Counted from the stretch's first letter, positions 52,575 to 62,067 are shown. The stretch: DNA of 64,000 nucleotides from an uncultured Chloracidobacterium sp. (GCA_936914845.1 CAKZGE010000020.1:1-64000), one strand, 5' to 3'. The notes: generated from the sequence alone by a model not told the origin. Numbers and translations are program-made.

Positions 52575-52615
52575 GCGGCTGAGATTCTCCGGGGCGGCAA
52601 ACCGCCGGCAGCCGT
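52575..52615 (+). other. GC-rich bulged hairpin in an intergenic leader
   Basis: GCGGCTG at 52575-52581 can pair with CAGCCGT at 52609-52615, and inside it GCGG-CAAA-CCGC and flanking CCG/CGG form a second stem. It lies 44 bases before the DCC gene. There is no T-run good enough for a terminator. The short GGCTGAGA match to TPP riboswitches is not supported by the rest of that motif. Confidence 0.4.
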
Positions 52616-52658
52616 CTCTATTCTTTATTCCGTAAGGAATTTCAGCTAAAATCTTTCT

Positions 52659-53054
52659 ATGCCCGCAGTCATTTTATTCGATGGAGTGTGCAATTTTTGT
52701 AACAGCACGATCAATTTCGTGATCGAACGCGACCGCACAAAGTTCTTTCGCTTCGCCCCGCTCCAATCCGCCGCTGCCGCCGGCTTGATGCACAAATACG
52801 GCATCGACGGCATTGAGGCTGATTCGGTAGTTGTTGTTGAAAATGAAAAGGCATATTTGCGCTCAGCGGCGGCATTGCATATTGCACGCCATCTAACATG
52901 GCCGTGGAAAGCCTTATACCTTTTGATCGTCATACCGCGGCCGCTGCGTGACATTGCATATACGCTGTTCGCCCGTAACCGGTATCGCTTGTTCGGCAAA
53001 AAAGATGTTTGTATGATGCCGACCCCTGACTTACGCAATAGATTTCTAACTTAG
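52659..53054 (+). CDS. DCC-family (DUF393) thiol-disulfide oxidoreductase-like protein
   Basis: A 131-residue protein with the DUF393 pattern: FDGVCNFCNSTINFVIERD with the CxxC pair, RFAPLQSAAA, a VVVVENEKAYLRSAAAL strand-helix and PRPLRDIAYTLFARNRYRLFG. The family is thought to act on thiols, but most members are uncharacterised. The gene starts a short unit with mutS2, whose ATG is 5 bases downstream. Confidence 0.88.
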   Translation: MPAVILFDGVCNFCNSTINFVIERDRTKFFRFAPLQSAAAAGLMHKYGIDGIEADSVVVVENEKAYLRSAAALHIARHLTWPWKALYLLIVIPRPLRDIAYTLFARNRYRLFGKKDVCMMPTPDLRNRFLT

Positions 53055-53059
53055 TTCTC

Positions 53060-55453
53060 ATGAGCTTTTCTCTGGACACACTCGAATTCGACCGTCTGCT
53101 TCAATTGGTGGCCGCAAACGCACAGACACCGATGGGGGCTCGCTCTATCGCATCTGTTCGGCCGCATTCAGATCGCTTTTCCGCCGAGCACGATCATGCG
53201 GCGGTCGCCGAAACGATCGCTTTGAACGAAGAAAAGCAGATCACATGGTCATTCAGCGGCCTCGAAGATCCTTCGGACGGCATTGCGATACTGAAGATCC
53301 GGAATGCAACCTTGGAACCGCTGCGGATGCTTGAGGTTGCCCGCGTGTGCCAACAAGCTCTTTTTGCCCGTTCGTCGATCCAGCCTGAAAAAGAGATCGC
53401 TCCGACACTTTGGGAAATGGTCGAGCGAATACCGCCTTCTTTGCTTGGCGCGATCGAAACGATCCGCAAAAAGCTGTTGCCGAGCGGCGAGATCGACGAT
53501 TCCGCATCGCCGGAGCTTTCCGCCATTCGCCGTGAAATAAACTCGCAGCGTTCCAAACTGACCCGTTCGCTGGAAACGTTGATGCGGTCATCCGGAAACG
53601 CTATTCAAGATGAGATCGTTACCGTCCGCAATGATCGCTTCGTTATCCCGGTCAAGGCGGATTTCCGCGGCAAGATCGGCGGCGTTGCCCACGGTTTCTC
53701 GTCGTCGGGTTCGACCGTCTTTGTCGAACCGCTCGAATCAATAGAAGCGAATAATGAACTGCAAAACCTCCGCGGCAAAGAGGAACGCGAGATAGCCCGG
53801 ATACTTGATGCTTTGACCGAGGAACTTCGCGGCCAGCTGCCGGCGATCGAAACGGCGGCAGAGGCTGTGGCCGAACTTGACGCGGTTAAGGCAAAGGTCG
53901 AATTCGCCCGGAAATTCGATGCTGTTGTCCCGACCATTTCCGAACGCGGCGTACTTGAACTTCACGACGCTCGACATCCGCTGCTGGAAGACAATCTGCG
54001 GCAGCAGAACAATGGCGAAGGCATTGTTCCTTCGAGCTTTACGTTGACGGACGAACGTTCGGTGATGATCATTTCCGGTGCGAACGCGGGCGGGAAAACG
54101 GTCGTTATGAAGACCGCCGGCCTGCTTTCGCTGATGGCGGTTGCGGGCCTACCGGTTCCGGCTTCGTCAGCCAAGGTGCCGTTTTATCGTTCGATCCTGG
54201 CGGATATCGGCGACCATCAATCGCTCTCAGCCAACCTTTCGACCTTCTCTTCGCATATGTCGAACATCGCCGCCATGATGATCGAATGCCAGCCGCCTTC
54301 GCTGGTCCTGCTTGACGAGGCGGGCACCGGCACCGATCCGGAAGAAGGCTCTGCTTTGGGCGTTGCAATAGTTGACCATTTTCGGCGTGTTTGCCGTTCG
54401 CACGTGATCGCTTCTACTCACTACCGCGGGCTCAAAGTTTACGCCGCCAATGACCCGCATGTAATAAATGCTTCAGTCGAATTCAATGAAAGGACCCTTC
54501 AGCCGACCTATCGTTTGCTGATGGGCCTCGCCGGCGCTTCGTCGGGCATTGAGATCGCCAGCCGGTTTGGCATTCTGCCGGATGTGATCGAAGTTGCACG
54601 GCAAAACCTGGACGTATCTGCCAAAGCCGCCGAAGATTATCTTCGAAAACTGCAGACGGAATCTTCACAGGCCGAAGACCTGCGGCTTGCTCTCGAAGAG
54701 GAACGCTCCGAGGTCGCCTCCAAATATGCTCTGCTCGACATTGAAGCCGGTAAAAAAGAAAAGCAGCGGCAGAAGGAATTTGAGAGCGAATTGGCGGCGG
54801 CCATTGATTCTTTCGATCGGCAGTCTAAGGCGTTCATTAAAGAATTGGAAGACAAAGCGCTGAAGAACAAACTTGAAAAGGAGCGCGATGCTCGCAAGGC
54901 GGCTCTGAACCGCTCAGCCGCAGCCAAGGTCGGCGGCGGAACTTTCGCCCCGGCTTCCAAGTCGATCGAAACGGTAGATAAGCCGATCGCGGTCGGCAGC
55001 CGTGTGTTGACCAGTTTTGGCAATATCGGCATTGTGGAGAAATTGGATAGAGATGTTGCCGAGGTCTTGGTCGGCGGAATGCGTCTGCGGGAAAAGACGG
55101 GCAATCTTAAGACAGTTGCGAACGAACCGGCGGCGAGCGAAACCCGCGGCGAAAAGCTTCAGAAAGCAAATACATCAAATATTCGGCTCGACACGGATGA
55201 TGCCGCCGCCGAACTAAATTTGATCGGCAAAACCACCGCGGATGCCGAATACGAACTCGACCGCTTCATCGACGAGGCCTTTCTCGCAGGCAATCGCCGC
55301 GTGCGCATCATTCACGGTTTTGGCACCGGGGCGTTAAAGAATTACGTTCACCACTTTTTAAAGAACAGTGACCTGATCGAAAGGTTTGCTTTTGCCGCAC
55401 AGAACGAAGGCGGCCATGGTGCGACCATCGCCGAACTGAAAACGATCGAATAG
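53060..55453 (+). CDS. mutS2: Endonuclease MutS2
   Basis: A 797-residue MutS2 protein, which acts on recombination intermediates or on collided ribosomes. It has the MutS core, Walker A SGANAGGKTVVMK, the Walker B region LVLLDEAGTGTDP and a long charged coiled coil (residues about 530-620). The C-terminal Smr domain holds HGFGTGALKN, the nuclease motif. The usual LDLHG/LDLRG motif at the start of Smr is changed to LNLIG, so the nuclease activity may be altered. The length is normal. Confidence 0.93.
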   Translation: MSFSLDTLEFDRLLQLVAANAQTPMGARSIASVRPHSDRFSAEHDHAAVAETIALNEEKQITWSFSGLEDPSDGIAILKIRNATLEPLRMLEVARVCQQALFARSSIQPEKEIAPTLWEMVERIPPSLLGAIETIRKKLLPSGEIDDSASPELSAIRREINSQRSKLTRSLETLMRSSGNAIQDEIVTVRNDRFVIPVKADFRGKIGGVAHGFSSSGSTVFVEPLESIEANNELQNLRGKEEREIARILDALTEELRGQLPAIETAAEAVAELDAVKAKVEFARKFDAVVPTISERGVLELHDARHPLLEDNLRQQNNGEGIVPSSFTLTDERSVMIISGANAGGKTVVMKTAGLLSLMAVAGLPVPASSAKVPFYRSILADIGDHQSLSANLSTFSSHMSNIAAMMIECQPPSLVLLDEAGTGTDPEEGSALGVAIVDHFRRVCRSHVIASTHYRGLKVYAANDPHVINASVEFNERTLQPTYRLLMGLAGASSGIEIASRFGILPDVIEVARQNLDVSAKAAEDYLRKLQTESSQAEDLRLALEEERSEVASKYALLDIEAGKKEKQRQKEFESELAAAIDSFDRQSKAFIKELEDKALKNKLEKERDARKAALNRSAAAKVGGGTFAPASKSIETVDKPIAVGSRVLTSFGNIGIVEKLDRDVAEVLVGGMRLREKTGNLKTVANEPAASETRGEKLQKANTSNIRLDTDDAAAELNLIGKTTADAEYELDRFIDEAFLAGNRRVRIIHGFGTGALKNYVHHFLKNSDLIERFAFAAQNEGGHGATIAELKTIE

Positions 55454-55454
55454 A

Positions 55455-56084
55455 TCACCACTCACCGGCGAAAACCGTCGGAGCGTCTGAATGCGGCACA
55501 AAACACTTGCGGCAGCGGGCTTCGTATTTGTCGGCCGCTCCGACCTCAACGCGTGCGTCCGAATCGACGGTCCGCTGCGAATAATTGGCTGTGCTGCCGC
55601 ATTTTACGCAAATGGCGTGTGTTTTAGTGATAAATTCAGCCACCGCCAGCAGCTGCGGCATCGGTTCGAAAGGCTTTCCCGTGTAGTCTTGGTCAAGTCC
55701 GGCAATTATGACACGCTTGCCCGAACTTGCCAGCTCGTTGACAGCCGCTACCAATCCCGCATCAAAGAACTGGCCTTCGTCAATACCGATCACCTCGGTC
55801 TCTTTCAAAACGTGCGAGAGAAGTTCCTCTGAGGTAGTAACCGGTGTAGAGATATGCTTTTGGCCGCTATGCGACGCGATCTCTTCCGTTGAATAACGGG
55901 CGTCTATTTTCGGTTTGAAGACCTGGACGCGCTGCCGTGCGATGCGAGCTCGGTTAAGCCGCCGGATCAATTCCTCTGATTTACCTGAGAACATCGAGCC
56001 GACGATCACCTCGACCCAGCCGGTACCATTTTGTCTGACCTTACGGCGTTCTTCCGTATTGTCGAAAACTAATTCTTCAACCAT
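55455..56084 (-). CDS. tdk: Thymidine kinase
   Basis: A type II thymidine kinase of 209 residues that phosphorylates thymidine in the salvage pathway. It has the P-loop VGSMFSGKSEELIRRL, the DEGQFF motif, AGLDQDYTGKPFEPM and the zinc lobe cysteines CVKCG and CRKC. The N-terminal 20 residues are an extra charged tail. It converges with mutS2, with one base between the stops. Confidence 0.93.
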   Translation of the reverse strand: MVEELVFDNTEERRKVRQNGTGWVEVIVGSMFSGKSEELIRRLNRARIARQRVQVFKPKIDARYSTEEIASHSGQKHISTPVTTSEELLSHVLKETEVIGIDEGQFFDAGLVAAVNELASSGKRVIIAGLDQDYTGKPFEPMPQLLAVAEFITKTHAICVKCGSTANYSQRTVDSDARVEVGAADKYEARCRKCFVPHSDAPTVFAGEW

Positions 56085-56172
56085 CTATGAATCTAACCTT
56101 GCTCCGGATTAATTTTGAAGGAAGGAAAGATTAACACGAAACGGCCGGATTTGTCAGGTTGCCGCATTGCGT

Positions 56173-57648
56173 TCAGACAAGCAGCGAATTGCCGGTCATC
56201 GCACCGGGCTTTCTGATGCCCATCATATCCAGCATCGTTGGTGCGATGTCTGCCAGCGTTCCTTCGGCGGCAAGTTTCGGCAGAGTTTTTGCACCTATCA
56301 TATAGAGCGGTACCGTCCCCTCGGCATTTCCGGCAAAAGAGGAAGTGACAAGCACGGTTCCGCCGAGATCCAATATCGCCTCGACCATACCGCCAAGACA
56401 GGTATCGACATATTCGGCAGCTTCCCTTTCTCGTCCCGTGCCGGCGGATAAGGCTATAGCCGGCAAATTGGCAATAAAGACACCCGACGTGTCATAACCC
56501 GCCGCCTCCATTAATCGGTCGGCAATTTTGAAGCTGAGCGATTCGGGTTCGGCCTCTGCCGTTAGAGGCCCCGGATCCGTTACGAAAAGAAGAGTTTCAA
56601 GATCGCTTTGCTCTCGGGCCGCGGCATCAAAAAGCGTCGTTAGATGCGGTATTCGTTCTGTTTGCGTCACACGATAGTTAGATACCCTCTGTTCCGCAAA
56701 CACCTCGGAAAGCGAATCGCCGGACGATCGCCCGTCAAACGCGGCCGGCAATCCAAAACCTGGTTCGTATTCCACCAAGCAAACGGTTTCGACCACCGGT
56801 TTCGATGACTTTCCATCCGGCACCGAAACTGCCTGCACCAATTGACGCAGCCCGTCGCCGCGGTGATTGAAAAATATCACCAGATCGGCGTCAGTCAAAA
56901 CACCGGCCGGCTTTTCGTCCGAGCCGATAACCACCGGAGCAACAAATTCGTCCGAAATGCCACGCAGGAACGATGCTCTGATCGCCTCCGCGGGGTCGGC
57001 AGCCCGTTCACCTTCGGCATGGGTCAACATCGTGAAAGCTCGGGCCGTGCGTTCCCACCCAAGCGAAGAATCCATCGCGTAATACCTGCCGCAGACAGAA
57101 GCGATCGTGCCGAGGCCAATGTCGGCCATCTTTATCTCGAGAGCCTCTACATAAATGTCTGCGGTTCGCTGCGGCACATCGCGTCCATCAAGGATCGCAT
57201 GAACGAAACCATTTTTTATGCCGTTCTGTTTTGCCATTCGCAGCAGGGCGTATAGATGCTCCGAATTCGAATGTACACCGCCGTCGCTAAGCAGTCCGAT
57301 AAAATGCACGGCCGCACCTCTCGCCGCCGCGGTTTCGAAGGCCTCTTTCAGTACCTGGTTTTCAAAGAATTCGCCGGTTTCGATCATCCGGTCGATCTCG
57401 GCGGCATCTGTTCTGACCGCCCTTCCCGCACCGATCGTCATATGTCCGATCTCGGCATTTCCCGGTTTACCGGCCGTAAACCCAAGACTTTCGCCTTCTG
57501 CTTTAAGCACCGCCCGCGGGTACCGGTCGGAAATACCCTCATAATAGGGCATGTTTGCCTTCTCGGCGATCCTCTCGCCATTTGCATCGGCCATTTCGAG
57601 CCCGTCAACGATTATTAGGGCCAGCGGTAATTTCTTGTCTGAGGACAT
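56173..57648 (-). CDS. Degenerate 2,3-bisphosphoglycerate-independent phosphoglycerate mutase
   Basis: A 491-residue homologue of GpmI, recognisable from LALIIVDGLE, GHMTIGAGRA, AILDGRDVP, GRYYAMDSS, FFNHRGDGLRQ and the DIAPTMLDMMGI end. Most catalytic residues are changed. The phosphoserine site GNSEVGH reads GNAEIGH (Ala65), the DMVGH metal motif reads LPAIAL, TADHGNAE reads TSSFAGNAE, the last His loop is missing, and RPDR-type substrate arginines are partly lost. Of seven metal-site residues only the first Asp (D15) remains. It is therefore probably not a mutase. It lies near enolase on the same strand. It may be regulatory or a decayed copy; the frame is intact. Confidence 0.8.
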   Translation of the reverse strand: MSSDKKLPLALIIVDGLEMADANGERIAEKANMPYYEGISDRYPRAVLKAEGESLGFTAGKPGNAEIGHMTIGAGRAVRTDAAEIDRMIETGEFFENQVLKEAFETAAARGAAVHFIGLLSDGGVHSNSEHLYALLRMAKQNGIKNGFVHAILDGRDVPQRTADIYVEALEIKMADIGLGTIASVCGRYYAMDSSLGWERTARAFTMLTHAEGERAADPAEAIRASFLRGISDEFVAPVVIGSDEKPAGVLTDADLVIFFNHRGDGLRQLVQAVSVPDGKSSKPVVETVCLVEYEPGFGLPAAFDGRSSGDSLSEVFAEQRVSNYRVTQTERIPHLTTLFDAAAREQSDLETLLFVTDPGPLTAEAEPESLSFKIADRLMEAAGYDTSGVFIANLPAIALSAGTGREREAAEYVDTCLGGMVEAILDLGGTVLVTSSFAGNAEGTVPLYMIGAKTLPKLAAEGTLADIAPTMLDMMGIRKPGAMTGNSLLV

Positions 57649-57751
57649 ATTGGATACTTCTCTACGTTCGAAAGCTCGGATGGATGCGCCACGGGCCGCC
57701 CTTAGATTATACGAAAACCGCCGGCCCTTGTGCCAACATTTTTTAACATGA

Positions 57752-58183
57752 TCAATAGGCGTCGGGAGCCGGCCTTTCCATCCACCGTTCCGGAAACTGC
57801 AGGCCGCGAAATCCGAACTGCTCGTAAAGCCCGTGTGCGTCGGCAGTTGCCAATATCCACCGCCGCAAACCCTGCAGCTCCGGATGTCCGATCATTGCTT
57901 CCATCATCCACTTGCTGATCCCTCGGCCCCTATATTCCGCTAATACAAAGACATCGCCGATATAAGCAAAGGTCGCTTTATCTGAAACTACTCGGGCAAA
58001 CGCAACCTGCCTTTCGCCATCAAACACTGCGAAACAGATCGAATTTTCGATCGCGACGACCGTTTGGTCAAAACTTCGATTCTTTGCCCAATATGATTCC
58101 TGGCTCAGGAAACGGTGAACGGCTTCGATATTGATTCGGTCCTTCTCTGTCGAAAGCAAAAGACCGTCGCGTTTTTGATCCAT
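57752..58183 (-). CDS. GNAT-family N-acetyltransferase
   Basis: A 143-residue acetyltransferase using acetyl-CoA. The fold's signature is seen in IGDVFVLAEYRGRGISKWMM (motif A, RGRG) and in ATADAHGLYEQFGFRGL (motif B). The substrate is unknown; small GNAT proteins of this type often act on amines or protein N-termini. The gene stands 103 bases upstream of the phosphoglycerate mutase-like gene on the same strand. Confidence 0.85.
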   Translation of the reverse strand: MDQKRDGLLLSTEKDRINIEAVHRFLSQESYWAKNRSFDQTVVAIENSICFAVFDGERQVAFARVVSDKATFAYIGDVFVLAEYRGRGISKWMMEAMIGHPELQGLRRWILATADAHGLYEQFGFRGLQFPERWMERPAPDAY

Positions 58184-58269
58184 ATCTTATGCAAATAATT
58201 TGAACACAGGCGTCCATTATTCTAGGTTTTAAATTTTCTCACGATCTTACATAAACAAGGGAGATTTTT

Positions 58270-58641
58270 ATGCGTATATTTGCAATTTTAGCTATTTTAG
58301 CGGCGATGAGCGTTGCCGTTTTTGCCGACCAGGCGGCGTATGTTACCCGTGCCGAGGCCGAAAGGGCGTTGTCGAAAATGAAAGACGTCAAACAGATCAA
58401 GCATTATTGTGCTCCGTGCGATGACAAAAGCGTTCGCACCGAAGATGTAAATACGATCGAGATCGCTCCGACCGAAGACGGAAAATATTGGGAGGTCAAG
58501 GTCAACGGCGAAGGCATCGATCTGGCGTATGTCTATTACCAAGCAAAAAAGGGTAAATGGAAAAATGCCGCTAAAGAGGCAAAGATCGAGGTCAGCGATG
58601 TTCCTGACGAACTGCCGAACGACCTCGCCGAGGGAAATTGA
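58270..58641 (+). CDS. Small secreted hypothetical protein
   Basis: A 123-residue exported protein with a signal peptide (IFAILAILAAMSVAVFAD). The mature part has a CAPCDD pair and a beta-like stretch with WEVKVNGEGIDLAYVYY. No family is recognised. AAGGGAGA precedes the ATG, and a possible promoter (TTGAAC at 58200, 17-base spacer, weak -10) lies upstream. A clear terminator follows, so it is a single-gene unit. Confidence 0.7.
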   Translation: MRIFAILAILAAMSVAVFADQAAYVTRAEAERALSKMKDVKQIKHYCAPCDDKSVRTEDVNTIEIAPTEDGKYWEVKVNGEGIDLAYVYYQAKKGKWKNAAKEAKIEVSDVPDELPNDLAEGN

Positions 58642-58652
58642 TCGCGTTATCG

Positions 58653-58679
58653 GGCTGTCATTCAATGGCAGCCTTTTTT
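58653..58679 (+). terminator. Rho-independent terminator
   Basis: A nine-pair stem (GGCTGTCAT with ATGGCAGCC, one G-U pair) with a three-base loop is followed by six T residues. It closes the small secreted-protein gene and touches the stop of the convergent gene at 58678. Confidence 0.85.
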
Positions 58680-59208
58680 ATTTGAACCGCGATAGCGGAA
58701 TAATTTGCCTGGCTCGTGATCGAAAGGCCGGCGATGGGTCATCGGCGAACATTTCCACGACGGATCGGAGTTCGCCCATCAGTTCCGGATGATCTTTGGC
58801 GATCTTTGCCGCCACGGTGATGGAAAAAGCACGCACGGCAACCGGTTCCGCGATGTCCGCCACCAATTCCAAACAGGTCGAATATACCTCAGCCCGAAGC
58901 CGCCGCGGCACATCGACAAATTGGAGCAGCCGCACCATGTTCCGCTTGGCTCCGCCGTGTATATCCTTGCGTCCCAATTGGCCGACGAATTTTCGTATAT
59001 GAGGGCCCGCAAGCTTCGGATGGTGTTCGACGCAGAGCGATATCGCCCACGCCGCCCGCATTGCCATTACCTTATCAGATCGGTCTTCTGCCTCATAAAG
59101 CGAAACAAGGCCCGCGAAACGCTGCGGATCAGTTCCGACATATCCAACAACTGCGCCGATATTACGTTTCGATGGGCCTTCTAGAAGTATTCTGCGAATG
59201 TCCGCCAC
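58678..59208 (-). CDS. HEAT-repeat-like hypothetical protein
   Basis: A 176-residue all-helical protein with repeated helix pairs (VMAMRAAWAISLCVEHHPKL, PVAVRAFSITVAAKIAKDHP) that resemble HEAT repeats, used for protein binding. The start is GTG at 59208, six bases after the enolase stop, so it is probably translated from the enolase transcript. The partner is unknown. Confidence 0.7.
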   Translation of the reverse strand: MADIRRILLEGPSKRNIGAVVGYVGTDPQRFAGLVSLYEAEDRSDKVMAMRAAWAISLCVEHHPKLAGPHIRKFVGQLGRKDIHGGAKRNMVRLLQFVDVPRRLRAEVYSTCLELVADIAEPVAVRAFSITVAAKIAKDHPELMGELRSVVEMFADDPSPAFRSRARQIIPLSRFK

Positions 59209-59214
59209 CGCGTA

Positions 59215-60501
59215 TTATCTCAATTGATAGAACGCCTTGCGGCCCGGATATTTTGCCGAATCGCCAAGGTCCTGCTCAATGCGCAGCAGTTGATTATATT
59301 TCGCGATGCGATCTGAACGGCACAGACTGCCGGTTTTGATCTGGCCTGCATTCACGCCGACAGCGAGATCGGCGATGAAAGAATCCTCCGTTTCACCGGA
59401 CCGATGTGAAATGACGGCGGCCATATTGTTCGTTCGGGCCATTTCGATAGCATCGAGCGTTTCCGTCAATGTGCCGATCTGGTTTACCTTTATCAAGATC
59501 GCATTGGCCGCATGTTCCTCGATGCCTTTTTCCAGAAACTTGACGTTGGTCACAAACAGATCGTCACCGACAAGCTGCACCCGTTTTCCCAATATCTCCG
59601 TCAACCGTTTCCAGCCGTCCCAGTCATTTTCCGCCAAGCCGTCCTCGATCGAAATTATCGGATATTTGTCGCACCAATCAGTCCAGTAGGCAGCCATTTC
59701 TTCCGATGACAATTCGCGTTTATCCGATTTCTTGAACACGTATTTGCCGTCGATGTAAAATTCGCTTGCCGCCGGGTCAAGTGCGATCATCACATCGTCG
59801 CCGGCACTATATCCGGCTTTTTCGATCGCTTCGAGGATCGTTTCGACCGCTTCTTCATTCGATTTCAAGTTAGGGGCAAATCCGCCCTCATCGCCGACGG
59901 ATGTCGAATAGCCGCGGGCTTTCAAAACCGCTTTCAGATTATGAAAGATCTCCGCACCGGTCCGAAGTGCTTCGGAAAAGTTCGGAGCGCCGACCGGCAT
60001 TACCATGAACTCCTGAAAATCGACATTGTTATCGGCATGCGCTCCGCCATTCAGGATGTTCATCATCGGCACCGGCAACGTTTTTGCATTGGGCCCGCCG
60101 ATGTAACGGTAAAGTGGTATTTCGAGCACGGCTGCGGCCGCCCGGGCGTTTGCCAGCGAAACGGCCAAGATCGCATTCGCACCAAGTTTCGCCTTGTTTT
60201 CAGTGCCGTCTAAGGCGATCAGAGTTTCATCGATCAGAGTTTGGTCAAGACAGTCAAGGCCCTCGACCTCGCGGCTGATCTTGTCATTGACGTTGCTGAC
60301 CGCTTTCAGCACACCTTTGCCGAAATAGCGGCCGGCGTCGCCATCGCGAAGTTCGACGGCTTCGTGTTCGCCGGTCGATGCACCGCTCGGAACAGCGGCC
60401 CGTCCGGTCGTTCCGTCTTCTAGAATGACCTCTGCTTCAATGGTCGGATTGCCGCGAGAATCCATGATCTCCCGCGCCCAAACTTGTTCGATTACGCTCA
60501 T
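59215..60501 (-). CDS. eno: Enolase
   Basis: The glycolytic enzyme that converts 2-phosphoglycerate to phosphoenolpyruvate, 428 residues. Motifs: REIMDSRGNPTIEAEV at the N-terminus, SGASTGEHEAVELRD, GDEGGFAPNL, the metal ligands in IALDPAASEFY and SIEDGLAENDWDGW, LIKVNQIGTLTET with the catalytic Lys and SHRSGETEDSFIADLAV. The length is normal and no residue is odd. A CorC-type gene lies 41 bases upstream. Confidence 0.97.
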   Translation of the reverse strand: MSVIEQVWAREIMDSRGNPTIEAEVILEDGTTGRAAVPSGASTGEHEAVELRDGDAGRYFGKGVLKAVSNVNDKISREVEGLDCLDQTLIDETLIALDGTENKAKLGANAILAVSLANARAAAAVLEIPLYRYIGGPNAKTLPVPMMNILNGGAHADNNVDFQEFMVMPVGAPNFSEALRTGAEIFHNLKAVLKARGYSTSVGDEGGFAPNLKSNEEAVETILEAIEKAGYSAGDDVMIALDPAASEFYIDGKYVFKKSDKRELSSEEMAAYWTDWCDKYPIISIEDGLAENDWDGWKRLTEILGKRVQLVGDDLFVTNVKFLEKGIEEHAANAILIKVNQIGTLTETLDAIEMARTNNMAAVISHRSGETEDSFIADLAVGVNAGQIKTGSLCRSDRIAKYNQLLRIEQDLGDSAKYPGRKAFYQLR

Positions 60502-60542
60502 TGGTTAAATTATGACTCCCTAAAAATAAAACTTGAAATATT

Positions 60543-61973
60543 CTATTCTGCGGCTTCTGCATCGGCCTGTGTCTCGGTTTCGGCAGATTCCGTCTTTATC
60601 ATTCGCACCTGCACAACCCGGCGTTTATGGACCTTTTCGATCATAAAGATATGGCCGTTAAAAGGCACCGTGTCGCCTTCCTCCAACACTCTTCCGGCCA
60701 ACGACATCAAAAATCCGGCGATTGTGGTATAGCCTTCTGAAACCGGCAGGCTCACTTCCATTCGCTTGTTCAGGTCGCGGACCGCAAGGCCGCCATCGAG
60801 CAGGTACGTTCCATCCGGCTGAACATCGATCTGTTCATTTACTTCCTCGTCGTGCTCATCGGATATTTCGCCGACGATCTCTTCCAACAGGTCTTCGAGC
60901 GTTATGATGCCTTCAACGCCGCCATGTTCGTCAACCACAAATCCGAAATGAAATTTTTCACGCTGCATTTGCCGCAGAACGTCTTCCAACCGGGCGGTAT
61001 CCACGACATACATCGGCCTTTTCAAAACACGCTCAAGCTTAAAACTCTTTGGCCGCAGCATATAGCTCATCACATCCTTGCTGTGTATGAACCCGACCAT
61101 GTCATCCAACGAATCTCGAAATACCGGTATTCGCGAATAGCCATTCTGGCGAAAAACACGAGCGATGTCTTCAAGCGTGCTGGTTTCCGGGATCGCGACG
61201 ATCTCCGTCCGCGGGATCATCGCTTCCTTGACCGTAGTGTCTGAAAATTCGAAGACCTTGTCGATCAATTCGCTTTCTTCTTTGTTCAAATGGCCGCTTT
61301 GTTCCGAAACGCGGATCAAATGGCGTATCTCGTCTTCCGTGTAGATCGAACCGTGTTCTCCGGAAGGGTGCAGGCCGAAAAGCCGCACTGTCCGGGTTCC
61401 TGCCCAATCCAGCAGCCTGATCGGATAACTGAAGATCTTATAGAACCATTCCAGCGGAAAGGCAATGATCAGCGAAACCTTTTCCGAAAGTTCAAGGGCT
61501 GCTGTTTTTGGCGCCAGCTCGCCAAAAACGATATGCAGAAAGGTTATCGAAGAGAAGGCAATGGCAAACGATATTGTATGCAGCACCGCTCCCGATGCCA
61601 AAAATGTTGCACCGGTCAATTCGCCGAAATAAAGCAGCAGCGGTTCAAGCAACGCGGCGATCGCCGGTTCGCCGATCCAACCGAGGCCTAGCGAGGCGAG
61701 CGTAATGCCGAGCTGTGTCGCAGAAATATACGCATTAAGATTATTCAGCAGCCGCAGAACTCTTTCCGCTTGCTTGCTGCCTTCGGCCACCATTGCCTCG
61801 ATCCGCGATTTTCTAATGGCCACCAATGCAAATTCACTGGCGACGAAAAACCCGTTCGCAAAAACGAGAAAGATTACCAAGAGGATCTTGAGTGTGCTTG
61901 ACAGCGGATCGGGCGTTTCAATAGCTGTCGAAGCGTCCGCAAAGAAAAGGAATATACTCGCAGGGTCGTCCAT
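60543..61973 (-). CDS. CorC/CNNM-type membrane protein with DUF21, CBS pair and CorC domain
   Basis: A 476-residue inner membrane protein. The N-terminal DUF21 part has four hydrophobic helices (LLVIFLVFANGFFVASEFAL, GITLASLGLGWIGEP, HTISFAIAFSSITFLHIV, LIIAFPLEWFYKIF). Two CBS domains follow, the first with EAMIPRTEIVAIPETSTLED and the second with VDEHGGVEGIITLEDLLEEI. The CorC_HlyC domain ends the protein. Members are linked to magnesium or cobalt efflux, although older annotation calls them hemolysins. Its transcript may read into eno. Confidence 0.88.
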   Translation of the reverse strand: MDDPASIFLFFADASTAIETPDPLSSTLKILLVIFLVFANGFFVASEFALVAIRKSRIEAMVAEGSKQAERVLRLLNNLNAYISATQLGITLASLGLGWIGEPAIAALLEPLLLYFGELTGATFLASGAVLHTISFAIAFSSITFLHIVFGELAPKTAALELSEKVSLIIAFPLEWFYKIFSYPIRLLDWAGTRTVRLFGLHPSGEHGSIYTEDEIRHLIRVSEQSGHLNKEESELIDKVFEFSDTTVKEAMIPRTEIVAIPETSTLEDIARVFRQNGYSRIPVFRDSLDDMVGFIHSKDVMSYMLRPKSFKLERVLKRPMYVVDTARLEDVLRQMQREKFHFGFVVDEHGGVEGIITLEDLLEEIVGEISDEHDEEVNEQIDVQPDGTYLLDGGLAVRDLNKRMEVSLPVSEGYTTIAGFLMSLAGRVLEEGDTVPFNGHIFMIEKVHKRRVVQVRMIKTESAETETQADAEAAE

Positions 61974-62067
61974 TCGGATTGATGTTGCAGATCGGGGTCT
62001 GAGATATAAACTTTCTCAGCAAAGTCTCCTGTATCAGAAAAATTATTCTGTAATATAACACAGATTC

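Noticed and set aside
52575..52615. TPP riboswitch suggested by GGCTGAGA
   Set aside because: The other conserved parts of the TPP aptamer are absent and the downstream genes are not thiamine genes.
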